Part shown: positions 35,670 through 48,505 of the stretch, piece by piece | Position numbering within the stretch: the first letter of the stretch is position 1 | Layout of the letters: each line of letters starts with the position of its first letter | Origin: Corbicula japonica | Taxonomy: Eukaryota; Mollusca; Bivalvia; Venerida; Cyrenidae | NCBI GenBank assembly: GCA_038501625.1 | Contig: JAZAYU010000002.1 | Location: forward strand, 18,218,053 to 18,282,052 | DNA: 64,000 nt | Direction of reading: 5' to 3' | Made by a program: the position numbers and the translations under genes | Notes under the pieces: model-generated | What the model saw: only the letters and a program-made list of their open reading frames with translations | Told to the model about the DNA's origin: nothing | Databases searched by the model: none

Positions 35670-36080
35670 AAATAAGAAGATTCTATATAAAAGACATTAA
35701 GCCTGCGAAAGGACAATATCCCAAAACATAAATTTACATAAAATAGCAATGACCAATCAAAATAGGACAATTTTATGGTCACTGAAAGACATGTACTCTC
35801 AATTCTCATTCTGTCTTTAATAGATCATTAATAACGAAACTGTTGGGGCCATTTGACAACCAATCAGTTGTTACTGTGGTATCATTATATTTCGCGGTGG
35901 TTGACTTTTCGCTAAGGTAAAATTGCGAAATCAAACCCTAGCAAAATCAAACCATTGAAAATCGAGTCTTATAAGAATAATACACGTGCGCGAATTAAGC
36001 CCTCGCGAAAATGTCACTTCTGTTATATGCGCGAAATTTGATTCCCGTGAATTTAAATGATACACTAGTAGTTATATCAT
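35670..36080. other. Intergenic, no feature recognised
   Basis: AT-rich DNA between a Penelope-like fragment and degenerate repeats. No exon is supported. Confidence 0.4.
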
Positions 36081-36084
36081 AAAG

Positions 36085-37335
36085 TAAAGATATTATGTGT
36101 ACCGATGTTTGATAGACATAGCTAAACAGAACGTAAACGCATGTAAATGAATACTAAACTAATTGATAAAGGGAGACAACATATATCTTATCAATTTGCA
36201 AGCAATCAAGAGTACTCCACTATGGAAAAATACTTTTAGACTCTTGTGCGTAACTAAACAAATTAACATGCAAAACTATATCTGCGAATAGTAACAGCAG
36301 ATTGCTTTACAAAGTTTAATGTATATTTACAAGTTCCATAGACACTCATTTACTGAAAAGAAAGCATTTAATTGTCGATTATCGGTAGCAGTTTTGTTAA
36401 ATATCGATACGCATAAAACAGGTCTAGATCCGCGATTTAAAACGATGATCTGCTGTATGATCAGATTCTATATTATTTCCTTCATTTGCGTCTACAGTAT
36501 ATCCTGTGTATGGATAAACGTCGTCATCATACTGTTTATTGTTGCAATCTCAGAAAGTGTTCACAAAAGATCAAGGTTCCAAATAACATTTATTCGAAAC
36601 TCATTGATAAACAGAGGCAGATTTCGCATCTTGAACGACGTACTTATTTGAAAGCAAGCAATAGTTCTCAAACTTGGCACAATACTTTCAGGCTCATTAA
36701 AACAAGTAAATAAACTAATCAATAGTGCATACTTGATATATGTTGATTTTCAAAAATATTTGATTGATTGTTTCAAAATCGCGATTAAACAAAAACATTT
36801 TATTTCACTGGAATATCATTACATACATATATAAAGAATTTAAATGCAAAACAATCTGCCAATAGTAACAGCAGACAGTTTTGCATACATGTATCAAAGT
36901 TATGTTTAGTAGTTTCATTGACCCTTATAAATTAAATGAAATAGAAAAACATGATAATATAGATTATCGTTTGCAGTTGTGTTAAATATCGATAAGCACA
37001 CGACAGGTGGTTTAGATCTGCGATTAAAAACGATGATTTGTTCTTTTCTGAATCAATGATCAGTGTCTATTTTATGTTCTTCGTTTGAGCCAACAGTCTA
37101 CCATGTGCATGGCTAAAGTAATGCCATATCATTGTGTTGTAATTGTTTTGATATCTCAAAAATTGTTCACATAGGATCATGACAATATAAAACATGAATA
37201 CGAAACTAATTGATAATGGGAGACAACTTATACGCTTTAAACGACACATTTATTTGCAAGTAAGCACGATTATTCCACCTTGAACCAATACTTTTAAGCT
37301 CTTAGGCGTATATCAATAAAACAATAAACTACATG
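36085..37335 (+). repeat. Degenerate long-period tandem repeat
   Basis: Related blocks recur in order. AAACTaATTGATAAaGGG-like segments sit at about 36154, 36597 and 37201. TAACAGCAGA blocks sit at about 36290 and 36865. GTTAAATATCGATA-GCA followed by GATCtGCGATTaAAAACGATG sits at about 36395 and 36980. Copies are old and of unequal length. A 110-codon open frame here is not conserved between copies and is not called a gene. Confidence 0.6.
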
Positions 37336-37339
37336 TCTG

Positions 37340-38065
37340 AAATATGTAACAGAAGACTGCTCCACATTAAAACGAAATTTTAACATCTTTTAAAATTTAC
37401 CTGATTGTGCATTTTGATATTTCTTGTGCATGAAAGAAATGTTTTAAATAAGTCTTAAGTTTTTCGGAAATAGTGCAAAAATATAATCTTGTATGTGTAT
37501 TTCATAGTTTCATTTTTGCTGGGTATAATTATGCATAATTAACTATGAAAAGCAATGTAAATTCATGATCAAAGTGCTCATATTTCTATGGTGTTCATGA
37601 GGGAATGCAACTAAGAAAAAACTAAGCTTTTTTGTATTTCATCAAAGCAGGAAATAATAGTAAAAACAAGTAATTGTAAATTATGGTTTATTTCAGTGGT
37701 TGAATGTTAACACTTATTTACATGACAACTGTCATAAGTCACACATCATAGTTATAGTATATTGTAAAATAAAACAAGTTATTAAGTTTTATCAACTTAA
37801 AAAATAGCATTCATAACCATACACACCTTTATTTAGTTAAACAACATACTCCTAGGAATAATGAATACATTCTTCATGATTCTCAGAATCCGCTGCCAAG
37901 TATTGTGAATTGACGGTTTTCCTGAAAATTAATCTGAATATATTAACAGACTCGTCATCAGTTTATCCCAAAGCAATTATTATCTTGTTTATTTTCGTTT
38001 ACTTGTGTTCTATTCAAATTATAGCCATATTTATTACATGTTGCAGTCTGCAGACTTTTAAGGCG
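37340..38065. other. Intergenic, no feature recognised
   Basis: AT-rich DNA, with no gene or repeat that I can support. Confidence 0.4.
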
Positions 38066-38141
38066 CTGTTCCACACGAGTTACTTCCACTAGACTATATA
38101 TAAATTCCACACGAGTTACTTCCACTAGACTATATATAAAT
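38066..38141 (+). repeat. 38-bp direct duplication
   Basis: TTCCACACGAGTTACTTCCA through GACTATATATAAA occurs twice head to tail. Confidence 0.9.
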
Positions 38142-38144
38142 CTT

Positions 38145-39715
38145 TCTGAAAATAAATGTGATATTTTAAAACTTGATTTTTCTAATAGTTGAAACCTTCG
38201 GCAATTAAAATATGACCGTTCGTGCCTTTGTACATATTTAATTTAAATTAACGTTAATGGTTTACACAATCTGTTTTTTATGGTAACAATAACGATTTAA
38301 TATTGTTTTATCATAAAGTTGGTTCAATACACATACGACATACACGAAAAGAGGAAGAAATATCCTGCTTCAACCATTTTTAACTCTAATCTATAAGAGT
38401 TGATAAACATTAAAGACTGAATGAAAAGACCAAATAAAAACGAAAGGGTTTGATAGCAATGAGTACATGTAAAAGGCAAACCATTGGTACACATATCAGG
38501 TGTGAGATATGCTATGTATGTATTTTGTGAAAGCATGTTATTACGATTGGAACAAATTGCTCAAGTGGATATAAGCTCAAACACAGGAAATACAGGTCAA
38601 TTTAACAATATATACCTTCAGTCTTCGTTTGCAGTGTAATCCTATTTGAAGCAGCTATGTCACAAGTCTTTCATCCATATTAATATCAAACTGAAAATAC
38701 AAATTAAAGCATGCTATAAGAATCATATTACTACCATACTGGCTTATTTTGGGCAGTTACTGATAAAGTTTGATAAATATTCTAAAATGTATCTCTCTAT
38801 TTAGGTAAGCTTATTGGTTAGTTAATCAAAATAATCAACGTTGGTTGCTAGGGTAACTTATAATAATTATTTGCCTTTTTGACAAAACCAATTTTAACTG
38901 ACAAAACCTATAAAGTTATAATCAACAGAATAAAAAACAAAGCTGTTTATGCACTTTTTAGATTTATTTATTGCAACATAACTAACTAACTAACTAACTA
39001 TCTAACTTACTAACTAACTAGCTAATCAAATTAGCCGATATATTAACGTTTTCTGAATAGAATATTTAAGTTGCCGTAAAACCTTTAATAGAAACTTATT
39101 TTGGGTTGTTAAGGATCAATTCGACTCGAGAGTGAAATAAAAGTATTTATCTGATATTTAATTCAGATCAGATATCTAGAAATGTTACAAAAATAGTGAA
39201 GATATATAAAGACTTTTTTCAAAATCTGAAAGGGGAATAGTTTAAATATGAAAATAAGAAAGAAATGCCTTATTTTGGTTGTAAACGAAGGAAAATAAAC
39301 AATCACCACAAGATAAAAAAAGCTATAATCCAAATTACACTTGTTAAAATTTAATGATAAGATGTATGGGTGTCAGTATACTTTTAAAATTTATACAAAT
39401 CATACTGCTGATTACCTAATAAAATGACCAAGGAAAATAACTCGTTTATGTTCATCTGAGCTAACAGAAAATATTGATACGATTTGTTTACATATATAAT
39501 TAAAATGAATTAAAAAGTAGTGGTGTGGTAAAAATCTGGTAACCGTGACAAATTATGCTTATTTATGTTTCTATCTTAAAATATGTTTTCTAGATTTATC
39601 TGCCGCTGTATTACACGTTCTTATAACATAACAGACGTCTTTAAAGGAACTAGTTTTTTTAATCGACTATATTTTTAATTCTTAAATTTTGTCACTAATT
39701 CAATTGCACATTATA
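38145..39715. other. Intergenic, only a short simple repeat
   Basis: A CTAA tetranucleotide run is at about 38980-39025. Otherwise AT-rich with no supported exon. Confidence 0.45.
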
Positions 39716-39719
39716 ATAT

Positions 39720-42700
39720 AGAATCCACATCCCGCAAAGTCACTGATATACAGAAATGATACGGAATATTATTAAATATTTCACTATATAAAATAAGTCT
39801 TAAATTTCAAGGAAGGACTTTATAAAACACTACACTTAGGCTCCTCAATTCGATCGTAAATCAACAATACTGTTAATCAGGAAAAATCTCTTTCATGACG
39901 TTTCTGTTTCTGTATAAAAGGCATTATTTCAATTCTGAAAATAAAGAAAAAACACAAACAGCTAACAAAACACTTAATTTATAGCGTATGTTCAATTCTA
40001 AACGTTAATATTTAGAAAAGAATTGTATAGGTGTTTCTTAGCAAATAACAAATTATTTTGTACATTCACTTCATAAAATATATAATCAACCTGTCGCATA
40101 GTCACTAGTCCAGAAATGTTATGATATAATATTACACATTTCACTGAAATAAATAAATCTTTCATTTTAATTAGGCTCCCCAATTCCAGCGTTGTTAAAC
40201 ATTGGTGTTAATCGGTAAATATGTTGTTTCAAAATGCTTCTGTTCTGTACAACTGACATTGTTTCAGTTCTGAAAACAAAAGACAAATCAAAAACATACA
40301 GTCTAGTTTAAAGCGTATGTACAGTTCCTAAATGTTGGTATTATATATAAAAGAATTGTATACGTATTAAAGATTTTTTGTAAAAGATTGTAAAATAAAC
40401 ATGCTGAATAGTCACTTCTGTAGTTAATGAAAGAAATGTTTTAAAATTACATAATTATTTCAATGAATTATATAATAAAATCTTTCATTAAAGAAAAGGC
40501 TTTATTAAACACTCCACACCCAGGCACCCCAATTCCATTGTCAATGAACACAAGTGTTGATCAGCAACAATATTGTTTCAAGGCGTTTTGTTCTGCACAA
40601 AAGACATTGTTTCTATTCTGAAAATAAAGATACAACAACATAAAAAACAACAATATCAAATTGTATATAGCGCTTCTACAATTCCTAAAGGTATATATTT
40701 TAAAAAGAATTGTTTACGTATTTTTTGGCAAATTACAGATTATTGAAAAAGCAACATATGCATATCAGGAATCGCCACACTCAAAAAACACAGCCTCCCC
40801 ACGCAGCGAAAAAGAAGAGAGGAAGATAGAGAGAGCGCATGTATTATATATGTATGTCAATTCAAATAGGACGCCACAAACAATTAATAAACAAGAGAAC
40901 CTTTGGGGATACCGCCTTGGAACGGTCAGTGGCAAAACAAATTGCCACTGGGGGTTTAAACCAGGTTCTAGGGTGCACCAACCTCACACTTGCCCCAACA
41001 GGTTCTCGTATCACAAAACAAGTACAAATTGTCTTGGTGAAATAACTCCAACCCACCCATCAGCTCAACAATGTTGCATGCAAAAGTATACAAACATATA
41101 AACATAAGAATTTAATAGCATTGCAAAGCCAAAGGGCGGGTACTCAATGATCTTTCCGAGACCAGAGCACCTGGAGTAAAATCAGCAAGAACACGATGAC
41201 AGGGATAAAAGAAACAAATCGAGCTTTTAGGTTCTTTTAAGAAAAGATTTCCCCATAAACTTTCATAAACTCTTACACCCCTGCCACCGTCGTGCAACCA
41301 ACGAGGTTAAGCATAATGATCAACTGTAGATGGGTTAATCACCAGGCCTGCAGAGCGCTGTAAAATATCATGTTGGTAACCTTTCTTTTTAAATTTACAG
41401 ATGGTTTTTACGAATAACCGGGAGAAATTAACATCGCCTTTTATCTTCTTAAGTTTATAAATTAAATCTCCATAAAAAAACTGGCTGTGAAATTCCTTGT
41501 TGCAATAGTGATTTTAAACTGCAGCTGTATTTATGAATTAGATCTCGATATCGGCGATAAAACTTGCAAAAGGTTTTCCTTAATTTGTGATACCGATAAC
41601 CTTGTTTTAAAAGTTTTTCTGTAATGCAAAGATTACGTTCATTGAAATCATTCACATCGTTGCAAGCTCTTGAAAAGCGAACAAGCTGTGAGATATAAAC
41701 CCCGTAAGAAGTTGCACGAGGAACATCGCCGTCTAGAAACGGAAAATTTACTATATTAAAATTAAAATCATCTCTTTTATCATAAATTTTAGTAGTGACG
41801 TAACCATTTTCGATGGATAGATTTAAATCAAGGAAGTTTGCTTGCTTTTCTGAAGTGTTCGCTTTGTTAAGCTGTAGTTCTTTAGGATAAATCTTATTAA
41901 CCAGTGATGGAAAATGGTTATTATCTATATTTAATAAATCATCAAGGTACCTCGAGGTGTTGTTAAAAGCTGTAAAAATATCATCTTGATGTTCGGTAGA
42001 AAGAGATAACATGAAATCTCTTTCATAACAGTATAAAAACAGATCAGCAACAAGGGGTGCACAATTAGTACCCATTGGAAGGCCTATTACTTGTTTATAA
42101 ATAGAGGTACCAAATCTCAAATAAATATTATCCAATAAAAATGTGATAAGGTCTTGACAGGTCCATGAAGTATAATTATCATAAGAACCATCTGTAAAGA
42201 ATGCCCTATGTTCATTACAAGCAATAAATGTTTTATTTTCTCTAGCAAAAGTTTTTTCAATGAGACTGGTTAGCTTTTCTCTTATTAAATTATGAGGGAG
42301 AGAAGTATACAAGGTAGAAAAATCATATGTAGACAAACAGAACGCCTGAAAATTATTTGATTTAAGTTTCTTCAAAACGTCATTTGAATTTTTTATAGAC
42401 CAAAATAAATTTTTGCCAGTAGTTTCAAAAACTTTTTCGCAATACTTAATTACATGTTCTTTTATAGCTGCAAGACAAGATGTTAAGAGCACGGATAACT
42501 TTGTTGTAGTACAAGAACTAGAGTTAGCGATAAATCTTGCTTTGTACGATGTTTTGTGCATTTTAGGCAACCAATACATAGTAGGTACTTTGTCTTGTTT
42601 AGGCTCAACACTGATTCTAAATTTTGTAATTTGTAGAGTGTGTGCAGTAACAATATCACTCTCAGATGAAGAAGTCAGTGTATAAGCATTAGTGCTATTA

Positions 42701-43350
42701 AGCTCTTCAGTTTGAACATTTATATAGTGTATACGTCACACTATAATTACATTATTTGAAGCCTTATCAGCAGGTGTTAAAACAAATTTGTTGTTCACTT
42801 CACAAAATATATTATCAACATGTCGCAAAGTCACTGCTGTAGTCCAGAAATGTTATGATATGACACATTTCACTGAATTAAATAACTCTTTCAATTTTGT
42901 AGACTCCCCAATTATAACGTTATTAAACATTGTTGTTAATCTGTAAATATGTTGTTTTAATTTGTTTCTGTTCTGTACAATTTACATTGTTTCAGTTCTG
43001 AAACAGTAGACAAAAAAATCAAACAAATAGTTTAAAGCGTATGTACAATTTCTAAAGATTTATATTTTGAAAAGAATTGCTTGCGTATTTCTTATCAAAT
43101 AACAGATTCTTTTGTAAAAGATTTATTATTAATAAAATCAACATGCCGCATAGTCACTTCTGTAGTTAAGGAAAGAAATGTTTTAAATTACATATTTCAC
43201 TAAATGAAAATTATTGAATTTTCTTTAAGGAAAGCCTTTATAAAACAATCTACACTCAGGCAAACCAATTCCATCGTTAATGAACACGTGTTAATCAGCA
43301 ACAATATTGTTTCACGGCGTTTCTGTTTAGCATAAAGAACATTATACACA
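39720..43350 (+). repeat. Roughly 330-bp satellite-like tandem repeat, interrupted
   Basis: Units share an ordered set of landmarks: CGCAAAGTCACTG, AGAAATGTTATGATA, ATTTCACTgAATaAAT, a GTTAATC-G-AA segment, GTTTCTGTTCTGTAcAA and TATAGCGTATGT-CAATTC. Starts near 39735, 40095, 40405, 42825 and 43148 give spacings of about 310-360. The array is split at about 40745-42795 by the Penelope-like insertion, and its landmarks continue on the far side. Confidence 0.75.
40745..42795 (-). mobile_element. 5'-truncated Penelope-like retroelement with RT domain
   Basis: The main open stretch runs 42579-41455 on the minus strand (374 residues) and continues upstream through one in-frame TGA at 42736-42738. 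Upstream residues such as KFVLTPADKASNN, and LPKMHK then ARFIANSSSCTTTK at the start, fit the N-terminal part of Penelope-like reverse transcriptases. RT motifs follow: DFSTLYTSLP (about residues 86-95), GLPMGTNCAPLVADLF (166-181) and the catalytic RYLDDLL (210-216). A one-base A-run difference near 41478 shifts the C-terminal frame relative to the copy at 47312. No GIY-YIG endonuclease is visible. The 3' tail (40745-41450) contains the conserved block found in five other fragments in the window. The copy is inserted in the satellite and is non-functional as it stands. Confidence 0.85.
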
Positions 43351-43689
43351 AATATTGCAAGCATTTTCACACGCATAAATGACCACACGGGACGATGTAG
43401 GATGAGTTTGGATGCTGATATGTTTAATCGGTTTCCGAAGTTTGTTTTGTAAATAAAAATCATCAATAAAAGTCTCTTGACGGAACATTGAAGTTGTTGT
43501 TATAGTTGTCATTCATCATATTTTATTTATTTCAGAACAAAGTGTTTTTTTTCGACAAATACACTTCATACCTGGTACCATACTTTAATTTGTAATATAT
43601 CTTAATAATCATTTCCATAATTGTATTTCATTCTTATCTTTATACAATATTAAACCATTATAAACGCTAAAATTACTCGAATCGCAAGA

Positions 43690-43850
43690 AAATGTTTATA
43701 TTGCCAATTGATATTTGTCGGAAAAAGATCGTTTTCGTTTGGATTCACCTGTGCCTGACAGAAATGTGTACCCCACCCATTAAGACATGAAGAATTCGCT
43801 ATCATATACTTAGTTATTACTTTGTCACCTTGACGAAATAAAGTTTGTTG
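43690..43850 (-). pseudogene. Possible orphan exon fragment
   Basis: A minus-strand open stretch includes SCLNGWGTHFCQAQVNPNEN. A shorter, diverged relative of its start (RQGxKVxT) is at 44510-44615, also on the minus strand. The paired occurrence hints at a duplicated exon or repeat. Splice sites are weak and I recognise no domain. Confidence 0.2.
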
Positions 43851-43909
43851 TTGTAAAAAATGAAACTGAAAGTCATAATTAAATTTTGTCGCCAAAAACA
43901 ACATCAATC

Positions 43910-45710
43910 TACCTCAATATTATTAAACTAGATAAACATACAATATACCTGCAAAGTAAATAGTTATTAACTTTTCATTCTAATAATTGAATATTTACTT
44001 GTAAATATCACTCCTCCACAGTATTTCTTTAGCTGCAGGCTTTTCTCGCCTTACAACTTAACTTCATTGACTGAACCGGTCCTTTTTCATTCATATTCAT
44101 AATTCGACCACGTGACAATGATCACGATAGTAATAATAAACCTGTTCTTTATATTTCCTTTACAAGAGCGAGCCAAAAAAACTTTATCTGGATCAATGTA
44201 AGACACAGAAGATAAATATAATATTGGAACATAAAAACTTTGATGTCTGTTTACTATGCGTCTAATTTGCAATGTGTTTGTTGTTGTTTTTTGTCATGTG
44301 ATATTTTGTCACTGTTCTTTTTTCTTATTTCGACCGTAGACCCACATGATGTATCGCTTAACACTTTGATATAACTCTATATTGATTCCTTATGAACAAT
44401 AAATTGCATTTAATCTTTTTTTCTTTTGGACGTGTATGAGGGACTTTAACTGAAAATCATATTTCGTCTTCATCTTTTTTTATTTTGTGTATACTGTATT
44501 GGAAAAGTAACTGTTCCCGTTTCACTATGCACAAAACTGTAAAATTCACTATCATAACACAATTTGTTTTCTGTTTTTACTTTGTAACCTTGACGACATA
44601 AAGTTGTTGTTCATGTTGCTGATGATGGTGTTGTTGACATGCACCTGTTTCATCTTTTTTTTTCTCAATACATTCAAACAAAGCGCGCAATGGTTATGCG
44701 ATAAAGTTTAAATATACATGTATCTGTTGTTGTTTACTTAATAAAATATTTCACGGAGTGAATAAATAAAGAGTGAACACACTTAATTAAACCATAACAT
44801 TTGAAAACTGCAAATACGTACATCTTCAACTGTCCTATGTGGTCACTTACCCATGCAAAAACCACGCAAATCACACCACAAGTGTTTATCCATAGGGTAA
44901 TTAATTCTCTACATGTATAACAGTCTAAACCTTAAGTGATGGTATTTGTGCAGTGTTTTAAACTTCATTGTAGTTAGAGCTTTAAAATTTACAGTTTAAA
45001 AACAAAACAAAACAAAACTGGTTGGCACTAGAGGAAAAAATTTAAATGGATATTGTTATTCAATATTTCTATTCATATAATAGGAGAGTGTTTTATTTTG
45101 AATCCCGAAATATATTTCATTCCAGGTACACCACTTTATTCATTTGCAAAAGATATTCATGTTTTTCACAATTGCCTGGACCAGTGAGTATTATTATTAA
45201 ATAAAATTAATTAATGTACATAATTATCTGATTAAAAAAATCGTTATTAATTTTGACACCTAAACATGTTTAAATCTATAATCATGGTGACTAATATGAT
45301 TAACCTTAAAATGTCTATTTTGTTAACAATATCATTCTTCTTTGCAGTTCAGTTAGATACAAGGTGTTTAGTTGTTTCAATAAAATCAATTTAATAATCC
45401 TTACTTACTCTGAATTGTTCCCAACACACACGATTTATAAATAAGGATTTAAATGTACTAAAGGTAAACACACCTGGGTATATTTCGCGCGGGTAAGTTA
45501 CCACTTGTGACACTGTATGGCTTTTGTACGGTACAGACAAATAAAAGTTTGATGTGTGCACAATTTTTTTAGATAATATTTATGTATAATATACATCCAA
45601 CATGCATACATCCTCATTAAAAGTAAGTCTTGCGATGATATCTGATTGCATTTGTTTAATTTATAAAATTATCCCAGATAACATCTTCCTGATCATACAC
45701 CACCGTTTGA
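43910..45710. other. Intergenic AT-rich DNA
   Basis: Apart from the possible duplicate of the orphan fragment at 44510-44615, no gene, RNA or clear repeat is seen. Confidence 0.4.
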
Positions 45711-45714
45711 TTAT

Positions 45715-45925
45715 ATTGTTGTTGCGTACTTCTTGGGTTGCACGACGGTGGCCCCAAGACAACTTGTACTGTTTGTTCATAATTATGAGAACCTTTTGGG
45801 GCAAGTTTGAGGTTGATGCACTCTAGAAGCTGGTTAAACCACCAGTGGCTAATTGTTTGACACTGACCGTTCCAAGGCGGTAACCGCTCGGCTTATCACT
45901 GTTCGTTCATTGTTTGTGGCGTCAA
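45715..45925 (+). mobile_element. Penelope-like 3' tail fragment, opposite orientation
   Basis: The reverse complement of this stretch aligns with 40855-41060. It contains TTGACGCCACAAACAATGAA, CGCCTTGGAACGGTCAGTGt and GCATCAACCTCAAACTTGCC. Confidence 0.75.
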
Positions 45926-46764
45926 TTTTGAAACTGATTATTGTATAACCATGCGATCTGATACTCTCTACTATTTAGCTGTGTGGGAAGGCTGTGTCTG
46001 CCTGATGTGGCCATATGTATAATACACTTTTGTTAATGCCATGAGTATTGTCAGACTTTCTTGCAATAAAAAAACTTATATTCCGTCTGTAATTATAGCT
46101 AATTCTCTCAGAAGCTTATCAACTCTGAAAAATTCATGCAATGTTTTTATCAACAAGTAATCGCCATTAAAATGTCACAAATCGTTCAGCGTTCACCACA
46201 GCAGTAAAGCTAATTGGTTTTCTGGCATCAGAAAATTGCATGGTCCACACAACAATGTGACATGCTACACCTTTACAATGTTCTAACTACACCGAACTTT
46301 CTCAGCTTGGATCTAGAGAATATTTTTCAAACTTGAAATTTAAAATAATAAAAATTAATTTTCACTTCTTTAATGTGAGGTAAGAGTAGAATCAATAGTC
46401 ACAAAATCGACAGTAGCAGATATAAACACTGTTACCGACGATTCAAGATTTCATATTTAAATATAGATGCTAAAGCAATTTTGTTGAAGTCTATGAAATT
46501 ATATACTATTGAAATTGCTTAGCTGTTTGAAAAAAGATGTACCGGCAGTTGTAGCCGATTTTGGTATTTCTTCATTACAACCGCTACCGTCGAGCCAACC
46601 TCCCCCCGCCCACCTCCAACACACACTTCAATTAATTGTCTTAGTTAGGTTAATGAAAGCAAACTGGGGTTTTAAGTTTTGAGCCATAAAATTGATGGTT
46701 TACAATCTCAGCTTTATAACCTTCAGGCTTGGAGTATATTAAAATGATCAATTTCAAATATCAA

Positions 46765-46900
46765 ATTAGACACCACAAACAATTAATGGAAAGAGAACCA
46801 GAGGAGTTACCGCCTTTGAACGGTCAGTAGCAAAAAAGATAGCTACTGGGGGTTTAAACCACGTTTTAGGGTGCAACAACCTCTTTGTATGGACAGTGTT
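46765..46900 (-). mobile_element. Penelope-like 3' tail fragment
   Basis: It shares CACCACAAACAATTAATG, ACCGCCTTTGAACGGTCAGT and GGGGGTTTAAACCACGTTTT with the tail of the 40745 element. It is about 540 bases from the fresh copy at 47312 and in the same orientation. 45930-46760 shows no other feature. Confidence 0.75.
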
Positions 46901-47311
46901 GGAATAATTTCACTACCCTAACATTGCTTATTTAACAAACCTCAGTTTTCTTTTCAACGAAATGGTCATTGGAAACTTGAATCTTTGTAAAACTTTGCTT
47001 CACGCTTCAAAACATGATAATAAGCCCACACTGGGAAGCGAACCCGTAAAACAAAAATGTTAACAGCTTTAAAACACCAAACAAATCAGGTTAAAAAGTT
47101 CAGCATATTGAACATGAATTACAGGGCCAGTACATGTAATAAAACGCAGATTGAAGACCAGCCTAAACACACCAGATGTAATTGGCCCATTAGTTGGATG
47201 GTCTTGATTTCAACAATCCGGTGCTTCAATACTTCGAAAGTGGTATTTTATCAGTAAGCTTTATGATCTCTTGATCAGTTTGTATTGCGACTCAACCGAT
47301 TTCAATTATCA

Positions 47312-48146
47312 AAAAAGCAACATATGCATATCAGGAATCGCCACACTAAAAAAACACAGCCTCCCTACGCAGCGAAAAAGAAGAGAGGAAGATAGAGAGA
47401 GCGCATGTTTTATATATGTATGTCAATTCAAATAGGACGCCACAAACAATTAATAAACAAGAGAACCCTTGGGGATACCGCCTTGGAACGGTCAGTGGCA
47501 AAACAAATTGCCACTGGGGGTTTAAACCAGGTTCTAGGGTGCACCAACCTCACACTTGCCCCAACAGGTTCTCGTATCACAAAACAAGTACAAATTGTCT
47601 TGGTGAAATAACTCCAACCCACCCATCAGCTCAACAATGTTGCATGCAAAAGCATACAAACATATAAACATAAGAATTTAATAGCATTGCAAAGCCAAAG
47701 GGCGGGTACTCAATGATCTTTCCGAGACCAGAGCACCTGGAGTAAAATCAGCAAGAACACGATGACAGGGATAAAAGAAACAAATCGAGCTTTTAGGTTC
47801 TTTTAAGAAAAGATTTCCCCATAAACTTTCATAAACTCTTACACCCCTGCCACCGTCGTGCAACCAACGAGGTAAGCATAATGATCAACTGTAGATGGGT
47901 TAATCACCAGGCCTGCAGAGCGCTGTAAAATATCATGTTGGTAACCTTTCTTTTTAAATTTACAGATGGTTTTTACGAATAACCGGGAGAAATTTACATC
48001 GCCTTTTACCTTCTTAAGTTTATAAATTAAATCTCCATAAAAAACTGGCTGTGAAATTCCTTGTTGCAATAGTGATTTTAAACTGCAGCTGTATTTATGA
48101 ATTAGATCTCGATATCGGCGATAAAACTTGCAAAAGGTTTTCCTTA
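47312..48146 (-). mobile_element. Second Penelope-like copy, 3' end only
   Basis: Nearly identical to 40745-41580 over about 835 bases, with only a few differences (for example one A fewer in the A-run near 48040). It ends abruptly at 48146, where the 40745 copy continues into the RT domain. This is the 5' truncation expected of target-primed reverse transcription. The frame here stays open past the RT C-terminus to the residues CTTVAGV, where a stop follows. This shows the 40745 copy carries the frameshift. Confidence 0.88.
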
Positions 48147-48505
48147 TCCACTCAATGATGTCTTTGCAAATCTTTATGAATTTCTCAAATATGCCGTTCT
48201 GGTTATCTATCTGGTCGTTCTGGTTATCTCTGACCATTTGGGGTTTCTATTTGAGGATTTATTAATTAAATAACAAATGGTGTTCCAAATTTTTTTGTTT
48301 CTATTTATGATTATAGATTATGTTTTGAATCCATTGTACACAAAAATCATGTATCATTAATAAAGTTTCAAATATGTAAATAAAAGCTCCATCGATGGTA
48401 CGAAGTGTTTGTTATTGGAAACTGTGTTTGTTCAGATTTAACTATTTATTTTATCGTATTTAACAAGTGTTCTCTGAGGATGCTGATATAACTTTGATCA
48501 TGGAC

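Noticed and set aside
36319..36651. 110-codon open frame with hydrophobic stretches
   Set aside because: It falls in degenerate repeats. The matching segment near 36900-37250 has no equivalent open frame.
43200..43466. Minus-strand open frame with a hydrophobic stretch, possible signal-peptide exon
   Set aside because: Much of it overlaps the 330-bp satellite unit, and no in-phase partner exon is seen.
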